40,000 nt of DNA from Symbiodinium natans. Lineage: Eukaryota > Sar > Dinophyceae > Suessiales > Symbiodiniaceae. The stretch spans positions 67,501 through 107,500 of the forward strand of contig CAJNDS010001735.1 of the NCBI GenBank assembly GCA_905221605.1, in the 5' to 3' direction. The stretch's first letter is position 1. The number at the start of each line of letters is the position of its first letter. The translations under genes and the position numbers were made by a program. The notes under the pieces were generated by a model. That model worked only from the letters and a program-made list of their open reading frames with translations. It searched no databases and had not been told where the DNA came from. Positions 17,830 through 31,400 of this stretch are shown here, one piece after another.

Positions 17830-19334
17830 GGTGTCAAAAGCTGGCAGACTGACTGCGAACTACTAGGAAAACCCCCTTGCCAGGAGTCTTGGAACTGTTA
17901 AACGACTGCGGGGGGGGACGCGTGGCCGACGTCAACATGCAGAACCCCCCCCGCCGGCGCCTGTCAAGACAACCTGAGGCTCATTCGGTTGCCCCAGCCC
18001 CGGAACCCTAAACCCTACGGACCCTAAATCCCTGAACACTTACTTTGGGGGTGTGGGATGGCAAGAGTTGAAATGTTGTACCGCCCTCCTCTTCCTCTCC
18101 CCCTCCGCCGATTATTACCGACTCTCCAAGATGCTCCTGGACCCAAGAGTAACCTGGAACAAGTACCCTGTTTAAGCCTAAACAAGCGCATAGGGGCCCA
18201 CTCTGAGACTCTTGCGGGGCAGAGGGGGAGAGTAGACAGGAACCAAAGTGAGCCCTTGCACCCCAGGGCTGAGGGTTCAGGGTCAGGGGTAAACTAGAGG
18301 TGCAGGGTTCAGGGTTTAGGGGTGCAGGCTTCAGGGGTTTAGGTTTAGGGTTTATAGTGTTTAGGGTTTAGGGCCACCTCCCTGCCTGAGACCAGGAGTC
18401 ACCCCAAAACAGACATGTTTCGGGTCTAGGGTATAGGGCTCAAGGGCTTAGGGTGCAGTCGTTTGCTACGCACCACTTTCAAGCCTCCTCCCTAAATCTG
18501 CCTAAATCGAGGAAAACCCCTCGCAAAAATCCTAAACCCCTTGAGTCCTACACCCCTCAACTCTCCAGCCATAAACGCCTGAACTCTTTCAATCCTAAGG
18601 CCTCGACACCTACACCCCCAAACCCCTAAACCCCTCAACCCCGAAACCCCTGAACTGAGAGCTAGCAGCGGGTGCTGCCTTGGCCTACAGCGAGCGATAC
18701 CGCGTGGCGACAGGCCAGCGGACGAGCGTTGAGGCAGCGAGCACTGCCCACGCAAGAAGGGTCCGACGCGCGCGCCAGCGCCAGCGTCAGTCTGGCTCTA
18801 AAGAGAATCACCGCAAACCCTCGGCTTTCAAGCTAGCCCTTTCCATCCTTTACGATTTAGGATTTAGGATTTACGGTTGTGAACTTAGGTTCAAGGGACC
18901 TGTCCGGGGTCTCCCGCGTCAGGGGCCTTACCCGTAAGAGGATTTTCGAGGGGGGTCTTTCCCCTTAAGGGGGCCTCCTCCGGCTTTCTCTGTAGGGGCC
19001 GAGGCATAAGGGGCCTCCTGTACATAACGGCTGTAAGGCCTCGTAAACAAGGGGCCTCCCGGTCACGGCCTCGCCATCCTCCGCGTAAGGGGTTTTCGCT
19101 GTCAGGGACCTCTCGGAGAAGAAAAAACCCTGGGCGGGTGGGTTGGGAGAACGCGTGAACCTTGGCGCGCACCACAACACCTGCCCCGTGTGGTGGTGTG
19201 CGCGGAACGTTGGCGAACCCTAGCCTAAACCCTAAACCTATCAACCCTAACCCTAAACCCCAAAACCCTAACCCGAAAGCCTAAACTCGAAACCCTGAAC
19301 CCTAAACCCCCAAACCTGAGCCTTCTTTTCCAGG
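17830..19334. other. Region between gene 1 and gene 2, no confident gene
   Basis: Lies between the presumed 5' end of gene 1 and the stop codon of gene 2. It holds scattered degenerate TTTAGGG units (18300-18450), a GC-rich patch with open frames on both strands (18660-18830), and a GGGGCCT-rich imperfect repeat (18895-19125). If gene 1 starts near 17829, its promoter would fall here; no recognisable promoter motif was seen. Confidence 0.45.
18895..19125. repeat. Imperfect repeat rich in AAGGGGCCTC
   Basis: The words TAAGGGGGCCTCC, TAAGGGGCCTCC, CAAGGGGCCTCC and CAGGGACCTC recur every 35-70 bases, with further CTGTA(A/G)G and CCGTAAG variants. On the minus strand this reads as a Pro/Leu/Gly/Lys-rich repetitive peptide (for example PLTGKAP, PLRGKTP), which may be only a by-product. 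Confidence 0.55.
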
Positions 19335-19414
19335 CTAATCGTTGGTCCACTCGGCGATGTCGAGGCTGACAGTGGGGCCGTCCCGGAGCAGCGCCACCAG
19401 GCGCCCCACATTGC
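19335..19414 (-). CDS. Gene 2 last exon with stop
   Basis: Encodes NVGRLVALLRDGPTVSLDIA then EWTND and TAG at 19335-19337. Acceptor TACTGAG|G. The first two bases complete a glycine codon with the exon at 19851, which supports the join. Confidence 0.7.
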
Positions 19415-22400
19415 CTCAGTAGTAGACTTAGGGTTTAGGGTTTGGGGTTTATGGTTTAGGGTCTAGGGTTTAAGGTTTAGGGGTTAGGAGTTTAGGGGCG
19501 TAATTCGGGTTTTAAGTTCAGGTTTCGGGCTGAGGGTGTAGGGTTTAAGTTTAGGGTCAGGGTTTAGGTTTAAGGCGTTGGATTTCAGGCTTGTGTTTTA
19601 GGATGTAGGGATTCAAGCTTAGGATGCAGGGCCGAGGGCTTAGGGTTTAGGGTTTCGGGTTTCGGGTTTAGGGCTTGGCGGTCAGGAAGGTTTAACGGTC
19701 TAAGGGGCTTCTGAAGCATCTCGTGCTCCAAAACCCAACAACAAAGCCAGGCTCCGAAAGCCCAATCCCTAAACCCTAAACCCTAAACCCTAAACCCTAA
19801 ACCCGAAACCCTAAACCCTAAACCCCAATCCCTAACCCTAAACCCCCCACCAGGGTCAGTTTCTCCAAACATGGTCCCAAGCTTAGGCCGCCGGAGAGGA
19901 ACCTGAAAATGAAAGGGAACCCGAACTCGGAGAACCGACCATACCTAAAACCCTAAGGACGGAAGGATGAGTCATCCTTCAGTCATTGACTGTGGGTCAT
20001 TAGGCAACCCTGAACCAACACAGGGGCAAAGGGCTACCAGTGGGCTACCAAGTCCATTCCCAATCAAAGCCAAAGGCGCTGCTAAAGGTGCAGATGCAAA
20101 CTTCAGCGCCTTTCAAGACCTCCACGTCCGCCAAGAACCTAAGTCCGCGCCAACAGTGTGCCAAACCCTAAACCCTAAACCCTAAGCCCTAAGCCCTAAA
20201 CCCTAAACCCTAAACCCTAAGCCCTAAACCCTGAACCCGGTGCTAAGTGCGGGAAAGACTCGTTCTCTGTGCTTCTACTTGTCTAGGCTTGCGAATCCAC
20301 CCGGCGACTCGGCTCACAATGCGCTAGATAGTGAGCCCTGAACCCCGCAGCCCTAAACCTTAAACCCTGAACCCTAAGCCCTAAACCCTAAACCCCTAAA
20401 CCCTAAACCCTAAACCCTAAACCCTAAACCCCTAACCCCTAACCCCTAAACCCTAAACCCTAAACCCTAAACCCCAAGCCCTACCTGTGACTGTGGCTCA
20501 TGTCAACTCAGGGAAGGGTGTGCCTGGGACCCTCTTTACCTACAGCTTTCAGGGCTAAGGGCAGCTACTACGCTACTAAGCTGTAGGCTAGTATTTGGGT
20601 AGTTTCCTAAACCAGGGTCCCTTTGGGTAACTATTATAAGGCGGCACCCTTTAAAAAAGGGACCCCGAAAAGGGGCCCTAATTTAGAGAACTACCCATTT
20701 GCTTAAGAGCCCCAAAAGCAAAAAAAACAATCCCTATACTGCCCTTTGCAAGGGGTTCTTAAGCAATTACTAGTAGCTGAACAGAGTTTCAGGTAGCACT
20801 CCCTTCCGAATTTCAAGCAAGGCCATGCCAAGCAGCTCATGTGTCATCTCCACTCTTTGCTTCGCGGAGAGGGCGTTGTAGTTTGCCTAGAAGGGTTTAG
20901 GGTTTAAGGTTTAGGGCTTAGGGCTTGTGATCCGCACCATGCCCGCAAAAAGCCATACTCCAAAAACCTTGCGCCGGCGTGAAGAACAGGGGCATGAGAA
21001 CAGCAGGCCATTTGCCTCGTTGCTGTTTATCGGTCTCAAGTTACTTCCTTGAGGGCTTGTCGAAAAGATGCAAGGCTACGTTTCTAGGTTGGTCCTTTAA
21101 ACCCTCTGAAGGATGTTCCGGAATATAATCTTCTGCAACCCCACAGGGAAAAAGCAAAATGAAGTTCCTGGCATTTTTCTCCTTCACTCTCAGGGTAATC
21201 CTAATAATAAGGCACTGGAATCTTTATCTGGCTTCTCCTTTCCCATATTTCTACCGCATGTTATCGATTATTTGTTGGACAAGGAGAAGATACCACTAAA
21301 AGCACTTATAGTTTAATGTCCTGTCGAATGACATTTTGGACACACGACCATATATTTACCTTGCAGCACAAAAAGACCGTTCATTCAAAATGATCTGGTC
21401 TTCCTCTCTTAAGGTCCGTCTATATTTCTTGTAATCACGGGATCATGCGTTTACCCTACCCAACTATCCCCATAATTAAGCAGTCCATATATCTGCATCA
21501 AATTTATACGCGCTCCTTTCCCAAGGGCTACCCAGCTTGACCTTATGCCGTAACCGTAAAGCCGAACCCTAAACCCTAAACTCCTAGGGTAAACCGTCCC
21601 GTGAGCCTGCCAATGGCCGTTGCGCAAATTGGCCGGGACGTCGCCGCGGGAACGCCATCGCACCTGCAACAGCAAACCCCAAACCCCCAAACCCCAAACC
21701 CCCAAACCCCCAAAACCCCAAAACCCCAAAACCCCAAAACCCCAAAACCCCAAAACCCCAAAACCCCAAAACCCCAAAACACCAAAACCCCAAAACCCCA
21801 AAACCCCAAAACCCCAAAACTCCAAAACCCCAAAACTCCTCTAAACCCTGAACCCCAAAACCCCAAAACCAAAACCCAAACCCCACACGTTCGCAAACGC
21901 TCATGAACTGAGGAGCCCAGCTGTCCTATCTCCCTTCCTGAACCCGAAACCCTTTAAACCCGGGCCCTAAACCCTAAACCCTAAACCCTAAACCCTAAAC
22001 CCTACCCCTAAACCCTAAACCAAAAGGGGAACTTCTGGGCCCCACCACGGGTCAGGGGTCTTCCCTCCATGGCGCCTCAGCAGAAGAGCCCAGCGAGCGA
22101 AGAGCCTTGTCCACCTCCTCCAGGGCTCCAAGCTTGGGTTTAGAGTTTAGGGTTTAGGGTTTAGGGTTTAGGGTTTAGGGTTAGGGTTTAGGGTTTAGGG
22201 TTTAGGGTTTAGGGTTTAGGGTTTAGGGTTTAGGGTTTAGGGTTTAGGGTTTAGGGTTTAGGGTTTTAGGGTTTTAGGGTTTAGGGTTTAGGGTTTAGGG
22301 TTTAGGGTTTAGGGTTTAGGGTTTAGGGTTTAGGGTTTAGGGTTTAGGGTTTAGGGTTTAGGGTTTAGGTTTATGGTTTAGGGTTTAGGGTTTAGGGTTT

Positions 22401-25400
22401 AGGGTTTAGGGTTTAGGGTTTAGGGTTTAGGGTTTAGGGTTTAGGGTTTAGGGTTTAGGGTTTAGGGTTTAGGGTTTAGGGTTTAGGGTTTAAAGGCTTG
22501 ACCGGCAGGCAGTAAACCTTGAGCCCTCACCCGAGCATACCACTCAACCTTCGTGGGCCTCCGCAGCGGAGAGGTCGTCGGTGCCTCGGCGGTTTTCTTC
22601 TTCTTCGTCTCCTTCTTCTTATTATTATTCTTGTTCTTCTTCTTGCTCTTCTGCACGCTGTAGGACCCCTTTGTGCGGGCTCACTTTCTCTCTCTCCCTC
22701 TCTCTTTGTCTTCTTCTTCTTCTACCCAGCGAAGAAGCTCTCTCTCTCTCTCTCTCTCTCTTCCTTCCTTCCTTCCCTCCTTCCTTCCTTCCTTCCAAGC
22801 ACTTAACCTCAGGAAGGACCTCGTCATCAACCTTGGCTGGGGAGTCTGGAGGGGGTCTTGGGGTGGGGGGACCCAGAACCCCAAACCCTAAAGTGAAAGC
22901 CCCCTCGTTTGGGGTTTAGGAGTTTAGGGCTTGGGGTTTAAGGGTTAAGGGGTTTAGGGGTTAGGGTTTGAGGGTTTGGGGCTTAGGGTTTAAGGGTTAA
23001 GGGGTTTAGGGGTTAGGGGTTAGGGTTTAGGGTTTAGGGTTTAGGGTTTAGGGTTTTAGGGTTTAGGGTTTGAGGGTTTAGGGTTTAGGGTTTAGGATTG
23101 AAGAGCCGCCGAGCTGCAGACGACCACCACGGAGCACGTGGCAGAGAGGTGCCTCCGAGCTTCCCTGGCAAAGTCCATGCCGGTGATCTGCACGCTCTCC
23201 TGATTCACACCTAAACCCTAAAAAAACGAAATGAACAACTCTGAACCCTAAACACCCAAGACAAAACAAAGAGAAACCCTGAAAAGCCTCGAAACCCTGA
23301 AACAAAATTCCTCTAAATCCTAGGAACCCCCGGCCCAACTTGGGCATGTTGGCCTCCGTGTCCCCTCAATCCCTAAACCCTTAACCCTAAACCCTAAACC
23401 CACCTGAACCCCAGCCCCTAAACAATACGCGAAACCCGCTGAACCCAGCATCCCCAGCAAGGCCTCACATGCCCGCACAAGGGCCACGAGAAGTTTGAAG
23501 GGGGTTTAGGGTTTAGGGTTTAGGGTCTAGGGTCTAGGGTCTGACGACATGGGGGGGAGGGGAGGGGTCCCCTTTTGGAGGGGGGCTGCTGTATGTATGT
23601 AATATACTACTCTTGTACAGTCTCAGAGTACTCGCAAGGAGACCCTAGTTTGACACAACCCGGAAGGATCCCAACCCTCTTCTCTGACTTTATGGTGAAA
23701 GCCGATGAACCATATTGAACAGCAGAAGCCAGGGCAACACGCTCTGACACCATACTACTCTATAACATGAATCAACGCCACACTTCAAAATCTTCAAGCT
23801 TCTAAACACTGTTCAGAACAGCCATGACAGCACGCCGCAACACGCCCCTATTTGGTTGCTGATCAAATTACAGAACTGTTCCCAAAACCCAAAACCCAAA
23901 ACCCTAAACCCTGTATTATTTCCCAGTACACCTAGAAGCCCACAGGAACTCAACATAGCTTCCTGAGAACGACCCTTTCCTAGGATGGCCCTTGAGGGTT
24001 TAGGGTTTAGGGTTTAGGGTTTAGGGTTTAGGGTTTAGGATAATCCTCTTAAACCCCAATAAGGAAAAATATAACATGTCCCACAGCCCTACCGAGTTTA
24101 GATCTCGCGCTGCTTCACAGTCCTTGCGGTTGCCGGCCACTTTGTCGCCACGGCGCACCTGGTTGCACATAGTGCCGGGCTCAGGGGCTGCACCCTGAAC
24201 CGTAATTAGAACCGTAAACCCGAAACTCCGAAACCTTATATTCAACCCTGCACTCATCCCTACACCCCTAGGCCCTAAGCCCCTAGAGCCCTAGAGCCCT
24301 AGACCCCTAGACCCCTTAAACCCCTAAAGCCCCTAAACCCCTGAACACACCAAGACCCTCGCAGCCTGAAGCGCAATGTACTGCCTGGGGAGGCGCAGCT
24401 CCTCGTTCAGCCTGCACCCCCGGCTTAGGGTTCAGGTTGGGATGTTCCCCCTTATACTAGCCGTCCTTAATCGGGATGATGCAAGGGGAGGGGGGGGGGG
24501 ACTAAGGACTGTTGGTATAAGGGGAACATGCCAGGGTTTAAGGCCTAGGGATTTCGGAGGTTCACGGTTCCCCTCAGCTTGAATTGAACAAACTTGATGC
24601 CCGGAGAGCCTAATTCATTGGGCAAACCTACACTAGGCGCAGGGTTACCTGGCTCCAGGATGAAAATGGGCCTACTTCCCGAAATCTAAAGCAACACATA
24701 TACAGCCCTAAATGCTTCAATCCCCAAACCCCCGAAATTGAATCTGAGCCGAACTAAATCTCAGCCGAGATTATGGACCTTACCGTTAATGAAACCATGT
24801 ATACCCAAAATCCTAAGCCCTACATGACACAAGATCCAGGGAAAAGGAGCCTGTCGATCCTTTTGCGGCTTTCCCCTGTGTAGCGCCAGATCCTCCGCAT
24901 GAACTTGGACCTGGGGATTCTGACAGTTTAGGGTTCAGGGTTTAGGGCTCGGGTTTAGGGTTTAAGGTTCAGGGTTCAGGGTTTAGGGTTGAGGTCCGGG
25001 TTCCCTTCTTATAGGGTTGAAGGTTTGCTGTCTACAGGTAAGGGTTTGGTGGGAGCTTGTGCAGATTGGGATCGGGCTCTCCACTGCAAAGCCCTAAGCC
25101 CGAGGCGGCCCCCAACCCTAAGTCTAAACACATCATATTCGATCCTTGCCACAGTATGCAGAGTCCGGGACACAGGGAACCCTGTAAGCATCCAAGGTTT
25201 TCGACCATTCAGAGAACCATGTAGGGTTTCGGGTTTCGTCGTCAATGAGCGACCGACTGTCTGCAGCCGTGTCTCTAAACAAGATCGTGCCGGCGAAGAC
25301 CCCAAACCGCATGGACATAAAGAATTTGCCACCCCTAACCCTGAACCATAAACCCTAACCTCAAGCCTTAGGCCACACCCCTACAGCGGGGAAGCCCCTC

Positions 25401-28400
25401 GACCTCGATGGCGCAAGCCGACCCCGATCGTTCGCCCGCCTCCCACAGCTCGGAGGTCGGTAGCACCCACCATGGGCCCGGTCTGGGAGCTTGTTTCCTT
25501 CACAGTGCTGGTCTTAACCTGCGGGAATCCACTTCCGGAGCCGTGTTCTGGAAAACCAGCCAGGCGCGTTCCTCTTTCTTCTGCGGAGCGGACCCACACG
25601 GTGATGTTTTGGGGAACTTTCGTAGTTCTTCCCCTCTTTTGCGCTCGGAATATAAGGATCCTAATTTGGAGAACTACCCGCAACTGCCTCGAACCCGTTT
25701 TGAAATCGCGGCCGGCTCTTTCGATTGCGCGGTTCCTCGAGCCCAATTCGGCTTTGGGTTTTCCGGTTGGGGCGTTGCGAAGTTTGCCCTGCCCTGAACC
25801 CTGAATCTCCCCCCTAAACCCTAAACCCTAAACCCTAAACCCTAAACCCTAAACCCTAAACCCTAAACCCTAAACCCTAAACCCTATAGCCCTAAGCCCT
25901 AAACCCCTGAGCCCAACAAGATTGTTAGGCGAGGCGCTTCTTTGCGAAGGACGTGCTTTTGGCGTGCTTGCAGATTGCAAACCAGCCTCCGAGGATTTAT
26001 TGCCGTGGTTTTCTTTGCCTTCTTTGAGAGGGCTGCGCGTTTAGGGCTTAGGGTTTATTGCCGAGGTCCATAGGGCTTAGGCTTTAGGAGGTGGGGGCTG
26101 AGGAGTGCAAGTGCAAGGAGCAATCAAAATTGACTCTCTGATCTATGCCGCGGACTAAACTCCAAATATGCACCTAAGGGCACAGGTGCCATTTCGGGAT
26201 CCTACAAATCTACGAGACGAAACCCTAAACCCTGAACCCTGAACCCTAAACCCTAAACCCTAAACTCTAAACCCTAAACCCTAAACCCTAAACCCACAAA
26301 GAGCAAAGCAGAACCAGGGAAGGAAATGATGTATGCATTGCATTGGAGACCTATAGGGCTCGCATGGGCAACGAGACCCACTTCTTGCAAGTTGTTCCCT
26401 AAACCCTAAACCCTAAACCCTAAACCCTAAACCCTAAACCCTAAACCCTAAAAGCCCCAAACCCTCACCAAAACCCAAAACTCTATAAGCGGGCTAAGGG
26501 TTTGGGGTTTCGGTTTTAGAGTTTAGGGTTTGGGGTTGAGAAGGTCTTGCCTCGAACCCTAAGGCCCCCAACCGCTGCATCCCCGGAAACGGGCCTGGAG
26601 TGGCTACACGCCGGTCCCTTCGCACCTAGATCTCAGTTTTGGTCTAGGGTTTAGGGTTTGGGGATTGGGGGTTGGGTTTAGGTTTTTGGGTTTAGGGTTC
26701 AGGGGGTCAGGGGTTGAGGAGTTTAGGGCGTTTGGGGATTGGGGTTTAGGGGTTTTGGAGGTTTGGGGGGGGATTAGGGGTTCAGGAGTTTATAAGCGCT
26801 TGGGGATGCACGATATATCTGGGGTACTTAAGAGTTTTGGGATCTCAAACTTTTTGTTGTCGCCACCATCTGTCAACATGGAGCCAAAGTAGGTTGCCCC
26901 CTTTGCAATAGGAGTTAAGGCCGTCCGGACATATGCATTCACGGCAGGGTCTGCTCACATAATGTTTTTGCCTGTCATGCATGTCGCTCCTGTGTGGCGC
27001 ATACCTGTGCTTATCTCACTAACAAATCTGCAAACAAGCCCGAGGAACTGGCTGGTGATATAGTAAGGGCCAATGTTGACAACTCATTCGGTGCCCCTAC
27101 CCTACACCCCAAACCCCAAACCCCAAACCCGAAATCCTAAACCCTAAACCCTAAACCCTTTTGCAACCCTAAACCCTAAACCCTAAACCCTAAACCCTAA
27201 ACCCTAAACCCTCCGTAAATCCGGCCCTGTGGTGCCAAGGCACCTCCAACGGGCAACAGCTTCCGCCGTGAGGGCATCGGCGCAGGATGAGCGGCTCGGC
27301 CTCCAGCCCCCCATCGGGGTTTTAGGGGTTTTAGGGGGTTTAGGGGGTTTTAGGGGTTTAGGGGTTTTAGGGGTTTTAGGGGTTTTAGGGGCTTCAGTGT
27401 AGGGTGTTGTAAGGTTCCACTAAGGTTGCCCTAAGGTTGCCCTAAACCCTACACCCTGAACCCTACACCCTACCCCCTACCCTCTCAAACCCAGGAAGCT
27501 TAACCTGAAGCCATGCTCAAGCTCGGAGTTTATTTGGAGAGACCGCTGCGTTGAGATCAAAAGGGTTTAGGGTTTGGGGTTTAGCCTGGTTTAGGGTGGG
27601 CACTGAAGGATTCCGATCCCGACTGTGAGGCTCCATGCCACGATGAGGGCAAAAAAGAGAAGCCTTTGGGAGCACCTTGGGCAAAAAGACACCGCACCTC
27701 AACCTACAGCCTTGGCTCACTCAGATCTAGGGTTTTGGCGGGAGTGCGCGGCCAGACGAACCCTAAACCCTAAACCCTAAACCCTGTGCGTGAGCCTGCA
27801 GGTAGGTGTGCAAGCGCCCCGAATTCCAAACTTCATCCTCCACCACGCAGGAGAGACCGAACTCCTCCGTTGGCTGACATGAACTGTTTGGCTTCCTAGG
27901 GTTAGGGGGTTCAGGGTTTAGGGTTTGGGGCTTGGGGCTTGGGGCTCGGGGCTCGGGGCTTGGGGCTTGGGGCTTGGGGCTTGGGGCTTGGGGTTTGGGG
28001 TTTGGGGTTTGGGGTTTGGGGTTTAGGGTACGAGTACTGCTAAGGGTAGCTTAGAGTCAGAGAACTGTGGTTGTGGGGAGGCAAGAACAACCACCTCACG
28101 AGGGGTAGACATTCACTCATACACACATACATACATGCATGCATGCATGCATACATGCATACAGACATACATAATTGATACATACATATATATATATATA
28201 TAAATGAACATATGTATAGAGAAAGAGGGAGTTGATGATATTGCTGGCCGTTCTAAAGGCCAAAGTGCCCTCTGAGCTGCGAGGGAGTTTGTGCGAAGCA
28301 TAGGGACACCAACAGGGGCCATCCTTTACTAGGATGGCCCTTAGAGCAATATTCTAAAATGTAGTCATCTTGAGCCCAACAAGGGAAATTATCAGGGGCC

Positions 28401-31400
28401 GACGGAGTTTAGATCATCTCCCCCATGCGCTGTAGGCCGTGGCCTTCATTTAGGAGATGGCCTGGTGGTGAAGGTGTGAGGTCTTCAGGGAAGGGCCAGG
28501 AATCCGAAAGTTTAGGGGGTTTAGGGTTCCCGCCCCCCTTCCCGCCCCCCAGCCTCCCCCCCCCCCCCCCCCCAAAAAAAAAAAATCAAACAAAAAAAAA
28601 AAACAAGACCCTGCAGCCTCAGAAAACGATTTCCAGGTAAGGCAACACCTGAGACCCAAGGTCGAAGCGCTCCAAGCCACCAAATCCTAACACCCGCACA
28701 TCAGAGCCTTTCTCCCTCAGACCCTAGGGTTTACGGTTTAGGGTTAGGGTTTAGGGTTCAGGGTTCAGGGTTCAGGGTTTAGGGCTTAGCGTCTCAGCCC
28801 TAAACCCCAAACCCCAAAACCCGAAACCCTAAACCCTAAACGCTGAGTAGCGACTCTGCCACTTCTCCCTGCCTCGCAGGCGATCGCCGCCGAGACGAGG
28901 TTGTTCACTTCCGAGCCGAAGCCCCGATCCTCGCAGGATTTAAGGTTTGGGGCTTAGGGATTAGGGATGAGTAGGGTTTAGGGTTTAGGGTTTAGGGTTT
29001 AGGGATGAGTAGGGTTTAGGGTTTAGGGTTTAGGGTTTAGGGTTTAGGGTTTAGGGTTTAGGGTTTAGGGTTTAGGGTTTAGGGTTTAGGGTTTAGGGTT
29101 TAGGGTTAGGGGTTTTAGGGTTTAGGGTTTTAGGGTTTTAGGGTTTTAGGGTTTAGGGTTTAGGGTTTAGGGTTTGGGGTTTAGGGTTTAGGGTTTAGGG
29201 TTTAGGGTTTTAGGGTTTAGGGTTTAGGGTTTAGGGTTTAGGGTTTGGGGTTTTCCGGTCCTCAGGATGTTGAGTGGACTGTTGTGGCTTAGGGGTTTAG
29301 GACTCAGGCTTTCACTTCTGTTAATTTTAGGGTTTAGGCTTTAGGGCTTATAATTTAGGGTTTAGGGTTTAGGTGTTAGGGCTTCTATTCTGTTAAGTTC
29401 AGGGCTTACGTTTCTCCAAGTTCGGGGGTGTTGCCAGTGGAGTCCTCGATCCAGAAGTGAAGGCAGCCGTAGGCGCTGAAGTCCACATCCGCGGCATCCA
29501 CACGCTTGCCCACCTTCTCCCTCAGCATGGCCTTTAGCTGATGTCCGGGAGGGCTTGGGAAAGGTTGAGGGCTTGGGGCTTAGGGCTTAGGGCTTAGGGC
29601 TTAGGGCTTAGGGCTTAGGTTTTAGGGTTTAGGGTTTAGGGCTTCGGGTTTCGGGTTTCGGATTTAGGGTTTCCGATGTAGGGTGTAATGTGCTGTGGTT
29701 TTAGATACAGCCGCAGGTCTAGCTACGCAGACGCCAGCAACAAGAACTGCAACTGCACCAGCCCATGAGAAGGAGAGCCAGTCGGGGTGAGTTCGTCTGG
29801 CAACCGAACCCTAAACCCCCCAACCTCCCCCCCGCCCCCCCCTCCCCCCCCCCCCAAAAAAAAAAACAAACCAAAAAATGAATAAAGCGAATGAATGTTA
29901 TGTGAATGTGGTTACAAAAACCCTAAACCCTGCACCCTGAACCCCAAAACAGGCCCTTGCCGCCTTGTGTAGCATGAAGCGCTGATCCTGCGGCACAGAC
30001 AGCGGCTAGGAGCGAAGGCTTAGGCCTTTTGTTGCACCTTACAAGCCTAAATTATGCTTTTGGAAGTGCCTTAAGAACCCTGCACAAGTTAAGGGGCTAC
30101 AGTAATCCGAGCATCTGCTTAATCAATACCCCCACAGTTAAAGAAATTTGTTTGGCCGGAAGCCCGCCGGAAGACTACTTTCCATTAGGGTGGATTTCGT
30201 ATGGGGCAAACCCACCACATTTAAAGGATTTTTTTTTTTGGGGGGGGGGCAAAATTTTGAACCCAGCCCTTCGGAAAGTAGATAGTCAATACTTTGTTAT
30301 TCAGTTGTAATAGAGATTCTATACATTCCTATTGCTTTCAATACATTTGTATTGTTTTTCAATAGAGAATCAATACAGGGCCATGGTTCAACTATTGCGA
30401 ACCCTGCCTTTCTTATTGTGGCGGGGGGGGGGGGGGCCCCAATTAAACAGATGCTCGGATTATGACAAACAAGCATCAACACCTACAAAGACGTAGGTCT
30501 TGGGTTCGTAAGCGTTTCAAGCAACAGGCTTGCTGCAGATGCGCTTGGGAATGCCGAGAAGCGGAAGCAGGTCTTCAAGTTATACGCAAAATCGAGAGAA
30601 GTGATAGCCTTGGCCAACCTTCCTAAACCCTATGCCCGAAACTCTACACCCTAGAGTCCTAGAGTACGTACTTTGGGATTCTGTGGGCATAGCGGAACAG
30701 AAGAGTCTCTCATGGACGCTTGCAAGTCGAACTTCGTCTTTTGGCTTGCGCAGGCATCGGGACACTGCTTCAGAAACAACATGGGGGGGCCCATGTTCCT
30801 GTTGCGACGTGGGACCATAATTTTGGAACTGCCCACAGGCATAACAACTATGGGCTGCAGCTGAACTCCGGACTGTGCCCCGACGGGTAAGGCTGCTGAG
30901 CGCGCGGCTTGCCCGCGTGATCTTGCTCAGACGCGGTGGCCTCGAGAGCGACCTTTGAAAGATGCTGCGTCAACTTGATCACATCGTCCTCCTCGTCCTC
31001 CTCGAAGGCAGATGCAGGTGGTAGAGCACGAGACATGGATGCACCTGGGCTGAGTGGGAACAACTTCATGTACTCACGCACATCTCCATGGCATTCCTTG
31101 GCCAGGCACGTCAAGTACTCTTGGAGGGACACCAGCACCTTGTCCTCCCTGCCCAAAGAAGCTGCGGCGAAGCTCGGATCAACGATTCCATTCTCCAAGT
31201 GTTCCCGGAGTTTCGACACTTCGTTGTCCAAATTCACGGTGTTGCACATGTCGAACTTCACTCCTGGGGCAGCACACGCCCGACCTTGCCAAATCCTTGG
31301 CAGGCTCTGCTTGGACTTGTACGGCCCGGCTTCTGGATCCGGCACTGAGAAGTCATCTCCCGCGAAGACGGCAAAGAGGTTCTTCTGCAAGTCGCGGCGC

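Noticed and set aside
19967-20185. Plus frame of 72 codons
   Set aside because: Runs into a CCCTAAA array and has no splice-bounded structure; the adjacent gene is on the minus strand.
22519-22919. Plus-strand Ser/Leu-rich frames
   Set aside because: They overlap pyrimidine microsatellites, and the minus strand holds a phase-compatible lysine-rich exon.
28113-28322. Minus frame of 69 codons rich in Tyr, Met, Cys
   Set aside because: It is generated by the CATA/TA microsatellite.
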